Origin: Cudoniella acicularis
Taxonomy: Eukaryota; Ascomycota; Leotiomycetes; Helotiales; Helotiaceae
NCBI GenBank assembly: GCA_013054445.1
Contig: JAAMPI010001201.1
Location: 1 to 17,959 of the forward strand
Direction of reading: 5' to 3'
Length of the DNA: 17,959 nt
Shown: piece after piece, positions 1 to 9,459 of the stretch
How positions within the stretch are numbered: the stretch's first letter is position 1
Layout: each line of letters starts with the position of its first letter
Made by a program: the position numbers and the translations under genes
The notes under the pieces: model-generated
Databases searched by the model: none
The model's input: the letters and a program-made list of their open reading frames with translations, nothing else
What the model was told of the DNA's origin: nothing

Positions 1-445
1 GCAACACGAATCGAGTTCGTTCTATTATTACTGTCACCAACCGCCATCTAGAGGTACGGCTGCACTGTGCACACAGGTGCTGCCGCGCTAAAAATCGACC
101 TGCCGTTCTAGTTCTACGAACATCCAGGGGCAGACTGGAGCTCAGAACAGCGCAGAATAATTTTCGAGCTGGTGACTCGTTCAACACCGACGTCGACCGT
201 TTGCGCATTCGATTTCGATTTCGATCCTATATCTTGCTATTGCAGAGCAGTAGCATAGCATAACTTGCAGTTGCTGGTGGTTCAATGCCCTGAGTCGGCG
301 AGCGGCAGAGCAGCTGCGTTCTGGAAAAGGATCAATGTTCCGGCATCGCCTACCCCTGAAAGCGAGTTCAAAAGAGTTATCAGCAACGATTGAGCCCCGA
401 AACACCACGAGCTCGTTGTGCCCGGCTGCGTAGAATCGCAGGGCC
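1..445. other. Upstream region / 5' flank of the ADF-H gene
   Basis: No coding region could be supported here. The open frames are short, lack recognisable protein sequence and do not join to the downstream gene. A short direct repeat of TTCGAT (three units, about 209-226) is visible and is probably part of the promoter or 5' leader. The transcription start of the downstream gene cannot be fixed from sequence alone. Confidence 0.5.
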
Positions 446-3400
446 ATGTCGCTGAATGGGTTGGACGATGTGAAGCTCAAAGAGGCGCACGACGCTGCTG
501 CTGTTGAGCCTGGAGGATGGTGAGTTCTTTACTAGGCATCGGCCGGGGATAGATTCTGGTCGCAATCGCAAGCTGACCACAAATTTTCGCAGGTTTCTAC
601 TCAAGTATGTCTCCCGAGACGAGGTCGAGCTGATGGGAAAGGGCAATGGCGGTATTGTGGAGATCAGAAACGCGATAGCAAGTTACGAAGAACCGTCCCC
701 TCTCTTCGGCTTCTTGCACTATAGACGGAGGAATGTACTTATCAAATACGTGCCTGAAGATTGTTCGAGGCTGGTGCAGGGTGAATCTCCTCCTGCCATA
801 CTTCACCTTTCACCTTTGGGCCACGGCTAATCTTTTTCCAGCACGCGTTACCGTGCACTTTAATGCAGTTACCGAACGATTCTCACCTCACGACACCGTC
901 TTTCCCATAACCAATTCCAAAGAGCTTCGAGATACAACCCTTTCTGCCGCTTGCTCTCTACACACCGCCTCCGGGTCTACATCTTCCTCGACAAGTTCTC
1001 TGCGAAGGCGGCGCCTGATGGAAATTGCTGAGGATGCGGAGGAGGACAATAGGAATAGACAATCAACAGTTCTAGAAGAACGTCCGCCAACCGCAAAAGC
1101 ACCTTCAGTATCGGAAGTTCCAACATTCCTTCCAGATGAGCCTCCACCGAGTGGCCTCACACCTTCCATCTCCGCGCCTTCTAGAGTAATAGACCTCGAA
1201 ACTTTTCCACCTCCACCGAGAGAACCTCAATTTTCCGAAAACCCGCCACCCTCTCCTACAAAAACAATTGACGAGTCACAACCTCGAAAATCATCCCAGT
1301 CAACGAGACCGGAGCTCTACAGTACATATGGGTCGATAGGTCGGCCAAAGGTGAAGTTAGGACCACGACCATCGTTAGATGTAACGGGGAGGCCACATAC
1401 CTCTGGAGCTGCTTCCCATTATCGCCCAGTCTCAACACTTCCGGCTGGTCTGAAGTTATTCTCGAAAGGTTCGCGCAGAGGCGCAAATAGACCACAATCA
1501 CATTACGGCGGAGAGACGCCCAGTATGACTATCTCTCCACCTCCGGTTCCTAACGACATGTCGCAATTATTTCAAGCTACCCCCTCGCGACCGCATACTA
1601 GTGGTGGACGGCCGCCGTTGAGCCCAAGACCTTTAATACAACCTCCTGCAAGTACGCTGAAAACGCCGACTATTACGCCCGAAAAAGCACGACTTTTGAA
1701 AGCGATGGAAATGCGAAAAAAGCAAATGAGCGCCCCAGTCCACACAGATCGGCCATGCCCAAGCGCATCTCTTGTTAGTCCTCCAGTGGATAGGATATCT
1801 GAGACACCAAAAGAGGTTCATGACAGCTTAGCTATGTTGGATGGCATGGCTAAAGGGAATGATTCAGCAATTGCTTTTGATGCTAGCTCAACTTTGAAGA
1901 CAGACGAATCTGATGCAACGAGGTCGGACTCATACCCAGTTTCCCCCGTTGGACCTTCTGAGCAAGCCGAATCAACGAGAGCGTCATCAATTTCAGAATT
2001 GACAGACGAGACTGTGCAGGAAGGCAACAGCGCAAAGCCATTAGTTGCGGAACCAGAGCTGGAAGTTACTGAAAAGCAGGCCGAGAAATTTAACAGCCCA
2101 GATCAACCACTGGACAGTTCTATGTCGATTGAGAAGGATGTTGAAGTGGACGACGTCGAGCCCGTTCCCGAAGTCGCAGCTGTTCCAAATCAATCTTCGA
2201 GCCAGACGGCCACGACAGATTATGTAGAATCAGAAATTTCACAAGAAAGCCGGTCGATGGTGACAGAGGATTTGGACAGAAACCATGAGTCGATGCAGAA
2301 TGAGGAAGAGGAAATCCAAGATCGCTCAGACGGACATCAATCTCAGCCTGTACCAGTTGTTGCTGACGAACCAATTGGGAAGGATACCGAAACTACAGGT
2401 ACTTCCACGGCTGATCCAGCGACGGAAGACGCAAAGCCTATAGTTGAAGATACAATTTTAACGGACAAGGCCCCTAGTGCAAATGACGTTGAAAATCTAA
2501 ATGCGACGGCTACTGCCGAGGAACTTGTAGTTCCGCCTCAACAAGAAACCCGACCCGTATCGACGGCCTCGGCGAAGTGGAAGATTCCTCGATCAAAATT
2601 CAGCATGCAAGATCTCAAGGCCGAGGATGCCATCCCGAGCATTCCAACGGAGCCAGTTCCTTCATCAGAAAATCAATCAAGATTCTCTGTTCCACGAAAA
2701 TCCCCGGTTGAGAGCACCTTCTCTACCGACACTAAGAGATCCCTGACAGAAAACGAGCAAGACGGAAAATCAAGCAAACGAAAGAAGCGCAGAGGGCTTG
2801 TGGAACCGATACGAACCGATATTGATCTAACAGATCGAAGTGGTCACAACTCAGACTCCCATTTCTCATCAGATGAAGATCTTATGGATGAATTACAGTC
2901 TGCTGTGGTTCAAGAGGCGAAACCGATTTCTGTTTCCAAGTCTCCAATCAGCCCTATGTTTCCCACTTCTAAGAAGGCAGATAGCTGGCGGAACAGGTTC
3001 AGCCGTGCAGCTTCAAATCCTTTACGAAAAGATGAACCCGATTCCCAACTATTGACGATTCCAACTAAGGACCCTTCGCGATCAGTTTCTGCCTCGGCTG
3101 CTTACCTGAATCGCATAAATCAGGAACCGGCTAAACCTATTGCTAAGAAGGTCAACCTAGGATCTGGCATCTCCCAAAGAATCAAGGCCCTAGAAAAATT
3201 CTCAACCACACCAGGTGCAACTCCAAGTCCTCCCACAACTGGACCAACAGCAGGATCTTCACCTTCATTCTTCTCCGTTAGGAAAGCTAGTATCCGTGGG
3301 GCTTCCAAATCTCCCTCAATTGCGGATCGAGCAAATTCTTTCACTCAAAATACACCTTCGCCATCAGGATCTAGGGAATCCTCACCAGAGGCCAAAAAGA

Positions 3401-4634
3401 TACGAGAGAGATCCGGATCAATAAAGAACAGAGTTGGCGCATTTGAATCCAGCCCAATTCCCATGAACCAGCCAGGCAGAGCTCGCCCAAGGTCTCGTCC
3501 AGAATCTCGTCCAGAATCTATATCAGTCACAGCCAGAATCATTAGAGATCCTTCCCAACCATTCCAACCCCAGTCGGAAGTGAGCAAAGACCCTTTTGCA
3601 TTCGCTCCCTTGGACCTCAAACAGTCTCCCTTGGTGATAGACCATCAAAAGGCTGTCACCCCACCAAAAGAGACCATCCAAGAAAGAAGACTGTCAAAAG
3701 AGAGAAGGAACTCAACTGCCTCTGATGCAACAAATTCAACTCCTAAAGCGAAGCGGTCATCAATTACAATTGTAAAAGAAATGATCAGTGATCGCCGCTC
3801 CTCATTTGCTGAGCGTCGTCGGTCTATCAATCTGGAACCATCAAATTCATCCTCAACCAACCTCAAGACACCTTCCCGTCCGCCATCAGTCAAATCTCCT
3901 TCTCGTCCACCTTCTACGCATGCATCGCCAATGCACGGCCATCATGGAAGGTCTTTGTCTATCAGCAGTCGTAAATCTACATCCAGCCGGGACCAGAATA
4001 ACACGCTTTCTCCTGCGGGCGATTCCTCCCCTTCTATTAATGAAGAGAAGAGCGACAAGAAATCTAATAGGGCTAGTCGCATGCTTCGAAGAATGTCCTC
4101 TTCATTATCTTCAGGTCGCAAAGCACTGGCGCATGCAGTGTCTCCTACTGTTCGCGAGGATCCAGAGCCAATTAATAATGGTTCTCAGTCTCTGGCGTCA
4201 TCTCACCCAACAACGCCTTCTACACCTAATGTTAATATTGGTGACGTTAATGTACAATTTCCTGATAGTCTACTCTGGAAGAGACGTTCTATGATGCTAG
4301 ATTCTCAAGGATTTCTTATACTGTCACCTGCCTTAACTGCCAGCGGAAATACTAAAAACAAGACATCTGGTGGTGCTACTCGAAGATTCCATCTTAGCGA
4401 ATTTAGACCACCTGTGATTCCAGATGTAGAAATGCAAGAACTACCGAATAGTGTTGTTCTAGACTTCTTCGAGGGAGGTGGTCTTCAGATGGCTTGTGAG
4501 GACCGAGCCAGACAAGGGCAGATGCTTGAAGGTAAGCAACTTCTTAACTGATTCCCAACCGATACTGTGATTAACCAATCATATATATAGTTCTCCAAGA
4601 AGCACACAACACTTGGGCCGCGCAAGGACAATAA
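446..4634 (+). CDS. ADF/cofilin-type (ADF-H) actin-binding domain protein with long disordered tail, 4 exons
   Basis: Four exons were reconstructed: 446-519, 593-780, 842-4531 and 4591-4634. The introns are 520-592 (branch CTGAC), 781-841 (branch GCTAAT) and 4532-4590 (GTAAGC donor, TTAAC branch). The spliced frame is open throughout and encodes 1331 aa. Residues 1 to about 130 form the domain: start MSLNGLDD, then WFLLKYVSRDEVELMGKG and RLVQARVTVHF, as in the fungal proteins annotated 'cofilin/tropomyosin-type actin-binding'. The domain runs into a basic SSLRRRRLMEIAEDAEE segment. About 1,000 residues of low-complexity Ser/Pro/Glu-rich sequence follow, with many SPxR/RPPS phosphosite-like motifs. 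A conserved-looking C-terminal block (LLWKRRSMMLDSQGFLIL, HLSEFRPPVIPDVEMQELP) ends VLQEAHNTWAAQGQ, partly encoded by the 44-nt last exon. The single open frame from 733 gives a false N-terminus because it reads through intron 2. By family it should act at cortical actin. The function of the tail is unknown. Confidence 0.82.
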
Positions 4635-5970
4635 TACAAATTTCTCCTCACTCATATTCAACCTTTACCTCTTTTTCTCTTCATCCACCACCAACCTTTC
4701 TTTCAAGTAGCACAGCAGGCTGCTACATCAGCCTATTCATGTCCACATATTTATCCTCACCTCACTCTCTTCTCTGGGAACAACACAATACACCCAAGAA
4801 ATTCTTCCCTTAACGTTCATGATACACGGAGGCCACGTCACGATTTCGCGTTTTGCCTTTTCTTTGTGTCGTTTGATTTTAGCAGCATGGAATCTGTTCT
4901 GTTTCACCAAACACGGACAGATCCAAAAAGGGAACACCAGCACCAAGACCTCGACTCTAGATACCAGATCTCGCCAGATCACCAAAATTTGTTTTGTATT
5001 GATTGTTTGAGTTATTTGGATTTTTCGAAGTTGCCTTGTTTGATATTGGATCAGTTTAGATCAGATCAACGGATGAAGTTTGATACTTTTCAGTTTAGCA
5101 ATGCATGCATGCATGGAAAGTCGTTGCAATGAGGTGAGATGCATGGCGATGCGGTTTCGTGTGATTGTATTGCATCGAATTGGTGTTTAGGAGAGCTGCT
5201 CATTTGGCTGGCTGGCTGGTTCGTTAGTTAGTTGATTCTTTAGGGTGGTGGATGGATGGATAGACGGGTGGACATTTGTTTGCTCGCTAGTCAGGAAGTT
5301 TACAGAGAATGGACTGAAGAAAGAATGAGAATCTGTGAATCTTTGAAGCGGTTTATTCCTTTGAGGCCTTTGATATCTTTTCTGTGTTGTGATGTGATTT
5401 GATGGTATAAGTACTTGTGTGGGTGGTTACTTCTATGGTTCGTTTAACTTCCACTTCCACTTCTATTTGCGTTGGCCTATCGCATACTGGCGGATTCCTT
5501 CCGGGGATTACGTTTCCTAAATGCTTATATGTCCAGATTCCAGAAGAACTTAGAAGGCTCCCTCAAACAGTGTGAAGCAAATATTGCTTTGCCAACTTCC
5601 AAGTATCTCTTCCTCTTTATCACCAACCTACCATCTCTACGAAGAGGAACAGATTAGTGTCTCACTGTACCCATTCCGTAAATCTCCATCTTATTCGAAC
5701 CAATTCCTTGCGTTTCTTGGAAGTTTTAAGTAAGTGAGAAAGAATGTTGGGAACTAGTTATAGGGAAAAGTGTGCTTGGGTGGTTTAGGCCCGTGGTCTT
5801 GAGACGAGATTTGAGAAGGACGGGTTGAGTTTGTTGGTGGATGTTTATTGTGATATGTTATTCTTTGAAAGGGACAGCTCCAAAGTGCGACCATACCACC
5901 CCTTCTATTAGACTAAGGAAAGGGTTTCGACTAAGTCGTGTCTTGAAGGGAAGAGAATTCTCCCTCTGAA
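4635..5970. other. Gene-free region downstream of the ADF-H gene
   Basis: No open frame here resembles a protein I recognise. The first ~350 bases are pyrimidine-rich and may be 3' UTR. Simple-sequence patches are visible: a self-complementary ATGCATGCATGCAT at 5101-5114, GGCT/GTTA/GGAT-type tetranucleotide runs at about 5208-5265, and CACTTC repeats near 5451-5465. None is long enough to call more than low complexity. Confidence 0.5.
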
Positions 5971-6483
5971 GCAAATTGTTGCGCTTCGCAATTGCCCCCG
6001 GCGAAAAACAACGTGCACCCCACGAAACCTCGTCATTTTAAAGCAAAGTGAATCTTTTTTTTTGCTCCCCTTTTGTCGCACTTCGTAATTGTTCCCCGCG
6101 AGGAGGCGCGAGGTTTTAAAGTAGAGTGAATCTCTCTTGTTTGGCTGGTGAATACCAAAGCAAAACAAAGCGGCAAGAAGCGAGCCGAAAGAGAGGACAA
6201 CAATAACTATATATAAATCCGTCCTCAATATCCCTTATTTGAATATCCCACCACATTTAAATGGTCTGAAGCATGCTAGAATGGGAAAGCGCGTAAAAAG
6301 AACCCACTGCTGTCGCGAATTACGTAGGGAATTGTTATTTGAAAAAGAAGTAAAACATTGCTAGTTGCTACCGCCCTGTCGTCCTGCTGCGAAGAGCAAC
6401 CGGACCAGTTACTACTCTACGTGCTGAAGGGAGAGAGTGGGAGGCTATTTTTTGTTCACCGACCGACCGAGTAGATTTGGGAA

Positions 6484-6725
6484 CAGCAGCAAAACTTTGA
6501 TCTTCCGTTTTTGTTTGAAGTTCAGAGAATAGAAGCCAAATAACAGAGGGAGGGAAAGGATACACCGCCTTCACAATCTCTCAAAGCCAAAGAAATATCG
6601 GGGTCTAGTTACGACGTGTAACAAAACTCTGATATTTTATCTTTTGTCGAAATTTAAGAGAGTAGAAGCCAAGGAGTGATACGAAGAGAGTAAGGGACAG
6701 GACAGGCCCCACCTTCACAACCATT
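6484..6725 (+). repeat. Diverged tandem segment inside the array (two units)
   Basis: Two units align. The first, from about 6489, runs CAAAACTTTGATCTT ... GAATAGAAGCCAAATAACAG ... CACCGCCTTCACAATC. The second, from about 6622, runs CAAAACTCTGATATT ... GAGTAGAAGCCAAGGAGTG ... CCCCACCTTCACAACC. Their offset is about 130 bp, which explains why the motif copies at 6475, 6607 and 6755 are more widely spaced than the rest. Confidence 0.6.
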
Positions 6726-6774
6726 ACTACATTACATCGAGGATTCAGTCGACAAATTACGATATGCAACAAAA

Positions 6775-7298
6775 CCCTCTCCTGTATTTCGTACTAAACC
6801 GCGAATAGAGGCAAATCTAGACGAAAAGTATCCCGAGGATTTTTGCGAAGTGCAATAAAAATTGTTCTACTCTTGTTCTCTCGCTTGACGGATTCGAGAG
6901 GAAAGTAAACGACTGAGTCAGACTGGTCACTTTTGCGAAGAGCAACAAAACTTGAAAACCCTGTCCGTCCTGCTGAACCAATGGGAGGCTATTTATACGG
7001 GGAGTTGTCCCGAAGAGTTTTGCGAAATGCAACAAAAGCGATCTCCAGCTTAGACTAAAGGAGAACCCTTTCAAGATACAAGGCCCTCGTTGACCGACAG
7101 GAGACTTTCGCGAAGTGCAACAATGATAGAAAAACCCCCTCTCTCTTACTGAACCGATAGGAGGCCATTTATATATAAGGAATTGTCCCGAGGATTTTTG
7201 CGAAATGCAACAAGCCATCCATCCTCCCTTCCCCCTCTCACTGAAGCAAACCTTTTGACTGTCAACCAACCGAGCACGTTTTGCGAAATGCAACAAAA
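6775..7298 (+). repeat. ~178-bp dimeric higher-order repeat units (three dimers)
   Basis: The right half of the motif array alternates between two spacer types. Spacers before the copies at 6841, 7018 and 7196 align with each other: ACTGAACCGATAGGAGGCC-like sequence, then ATTTATA and TGTCCCGAGGAT directly before the motif. Spacers before 6931, 7107 and 7279 form a second, looser group with GTTGACCGAC / GTCAACCAACCGAG-like ends. Same-type copies are therefore 177-178 bp apart on one side of the dimer. The same first-type spacer (GTGGGAGGCTATTT) also precedes the copy at 6475. Confidence 0.65.
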
Positions 7299-7830
7299 AT
7301 TTCCTATCTCTTAGGAGAGATTTCATTATGTGTACCAGCGGAGACAAGCGCTTTTAGGACGAGGTTTTCTGGCCCTAAATGCTCCAGAATGTGGATTTGT
7401 AGTGCTCCAGGACAGACTTTTGTGCGCGTGCGAGCGAGTTTTGCGGGTAGATCTTGCTAACTTTTCTTGGACTCGGACCCAGGACTTTCCATTCTCTTTC
7501 GAGTCTGTGAGTGAGTCACTGCCTGGTGTTAGCAAAGCAAAATTTCTATTTAGCTCAATTTAATCTCTACTAGCGGGTCAAACTCCACGGGTCCCAGATA
7601 CTAGCGCGCGGATACTATTCTTCTACCTTACCTGTCTAGGTAAAGTACACGATGAATTGTGATGTTAGAATTCGGTCATTGTGTCAATAATGCGGTTGTT
7701 CAATGCGATTCTTGGTACCGACCACTTGTTAGTGCATTCCGAAAGCATATATTCTGAACCTGTTCTGTGTTGTTGGACTTTGTTTCTTGATTAATGAATT
7801 TCAGGAACGATAACGACAACGACGCCTTCA
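7299..7830. other. Gene-free stretch between palindrome array and 2EXR-like pseudogene leader
   Basis: Short frames of about 70-77 codons exist (for example 7330-7563 plus) but show no recognisable protein. A nearly perfect hairpin TACCTTACC / GGTAAAGTA with a 6-nt loop lies at 7624-7647. No terminal inverted repeats or target-site duplications that would mark a transposon boundary were found. Confidence 0.4.
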
Positions 7831-7832
7831 GA

Positions 7833-7984
7833 CGACAACTTTGCATGGCAACTTAAGCTTCCCACGACAACTCATGCTTCACACGACAACTTCTAGGACA
7901 ACTTCCAGGACAACTTCCAAGCAAAGCGTCAATTCCTTCTCCTCTGTTTAGAGGTAAAAACAGACCAAATCCCAACGACAACTT
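7833..7984 (+). repeat. ACGACAACTT repeats in the leader of the 2EXR-like gene
   Basis: Seven copies of (A/G)GACAACTT or CGACAACTT-like units occur at 7833, 7847 (GGCAACTT), 7864 (ending CTC), 7883, 7896, 7908 and 7975. They lie 30-180 bp upstream of the putative start codon at 8012. Spacing is irregular (11-67 bp), so this is not a clean tandem array. The tract is C/A-rich and G-poor in its immediate surroundings, as many fungal 5' leaders are. Confidence 0.6.
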
Positions 7985-8011
7985 ACCAACAAATCTTGTC
8001 AATTCAAAACT

Positions 8012-9459
8012 ATGGCTCCCTCGGTATTAGCCATCACCTCCTCCTTATCGGCCATGGCCTCGCTTTTGGTCACAATCTCTTCCAAGCCAGCTTATTCGCA
8101 TGCCCCGTGCAGAGCTGAATACACCCTCGTTAAGAAAGGACCCTTTGATCCCAATAATGTCCTCGGTATCCTCGGCATCTTCCCTCCGGAGATTCGGAAC
8201 GAGATTTATACCAACCTTCGCCCGGCCATGCATGAAAACTAGAGAGCAAAATATGGGCTTGATCTCCTCTTGGCATCGTCACAAACGTATATAGTGTTTA
8301 GTTATATCTTGTACCGCGGGGAAACGCTTACCTTCACCATTTCTCCGACATACAAGTTCAATCCCTGGATGGAGGTCGAAAGCAGCGCAGGTATCACATG
8401 GTACCTGAAAGATCTCGAACACGCAGTTTCTCGTGACTTCGCAAAACTTCCGTATTTCAGACTCGCAGGCATTAATATCAAGATCGATTGCCCTGATCAC
8501 ACTGACCCAGGCCAGGTAGTCTGCCTTTTTAACGAGGTCAGTGGCCTTGTGGGCCTTCTCAAAGTCGTTCAGAAGAGCTTCGAAAGTCAAGATGATCTCG
8601 AGTCGGACATCGAAATAGAGATTTCGGAGGAAAACCAAGTTCCGGGACTTCCCAAAATGGCATTCCACCTTTCGATAATGATCAAGATACAAATAAGTGG
8701 ATTCACAACAATGTGCCGCTCCGAGCCATTAGTGAAGATCCAGACGGAAAATGGTATGTGAGACGAATAGATAGGGAATTCGTCGACAATTACGAGGCGG
8801 TGCTGGGACCTTTCTTGCGCCTGCGCCGTGTACGAGACGTTACCATATCCGTCCCTGGCTGTCAAAGGAGCTTCGAGGTTCTCGATGTCCTCGACGTGCA
8901 AGAGGAGGCAATGAAACGACCAAACTTGTTCGGGACTGGGTTTGAGCCTGGCTACTACGGCGATCGCAACATCAGCGAACGCCTCGACATTCTCAGAGCG
9001 AAGTACGACCTCGCTCTTGACCGACTTACTTGCCACACAGCGAATATGCTCCGTCTGGAAAGATTCAGTGAATGGGAGAAAAAGCACCCACTGACCGGCA
9101 AAACCTACGTCGAGGTGATGCAGCTCACAATGTGCTTTCCTAGGCTCCACCTTCGAGATGCTCTCTTGGACCGACGCAATGATTTCAAGGCCTTTAACCC
9201 GAATGGAGACAAATTCATTCGCGTCCGTCGGAGATGCCCCGAGCAGATGAAGCTTCAAGACCTGTATCAGAACTTCCCATTTCAGAGATGTTGGAAAGAG
9301 AAAGATTGGAAGTGGCATTGACGGGAGCTCGAGGCAGAAGGTAGGAAGTATGGTACTGGGAAAGAGACATTCCACCAGGAGGTCAACATGGGGCAGAGTG
9401 ATGATGGTCGCTTCGAGGAATGGCACAGGGACTACCAAGAGGAACTACCACGTCTCTAA
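8012..9459 (+). pseudogene. 2EXR-domain-like gene broken by two stops and one frameshift
   Basis: The reading starts at ATG 8012. It contains GIFPPEIRNEIYTNLRP (about residues 53-70), the typical opening of 2EXR-type fungal proteins. It then meets TAG at 8240-8242, after which the same frame continues in family style (AKYGLDLLLASSQTYIVFSYILYRG compares with the usual 'LLRVSxQxYxExSxILY' part). Near 8654-8657 (CCCAAAATGG) the protein-like reading moves to another frame; one missing A would explain GLPK followed by NGIPPFDNDQDTNKW. A third lesion, TGA at 9319-9321, is followed by 45 more sensible codons (RELEAEGRKYGTGKE...) up to TAA at 9457-9459. An intron at 8639-8697 could remove the shift, but its donor GTTCCG is poor. 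No catalytic function is known for the family. A gene finder might report only the 8713-9321 part. Confidence 0.7.

Larger units (their letters stand above)
5974..7298. repeat. Array of a 20-bp imperfect palindromic motif, at least 12 diverged copies
   Basis: Consensus TTTTGCGAARTGCAACAAAA. Plus-orientation copies start at 6385, 6475, 6607, 6755, 6841, 6931, 7018, 7107, 7196 and 7279. Two inverted copies lie at 5974-5993 and 6071-6090. Neighbouring starts are usually 83-97 bp apart; larger gaps are 132 and 148, plus 314 where the orientation flips. The core TTGC-N5-GCAA can form a 4-bp-arm palindrome inside the outer TTTTG...CAAAA arms. The sequence between copies is much more variable than the motif, although some spacers align. 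The copies fall in different reading frames, so this is a DNA-level repeat and not a protein repeat. It could be a decayed minisatellite, part of a non-autonomous transposon, or a cluster of protein-binding sites. Confidence 0.85.

Noticed and set aside
4866..5132. 88-codon open frame downstream of the ADF-H gene
   Set aside because: It begins with a non-ATG codon, has no recognisable domain, and lies in probable 3' UTR or intergenic sequence.
5974..7298. CRISPR-like array because of regular short repeats with variable spacers
   Set aside because: Eukaryotic context, spacers of about 65-75 bp that are partly alignable with each other, and no associated genes; a CRISPR interpretation is not supported.
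7624..7647. Hairpin TACCTTACC / GGTAAAGTA
   Set aside because: Too short, with one mismatch and no T-run or gene nearby that would give it a role.
8587..9438. 283-codon minus-strand open frame opposite the 2EXR-like gene
   Set aside because: It overlaps the plus-strand reading that has family-like protein; the minus frame has no recognisable motif.
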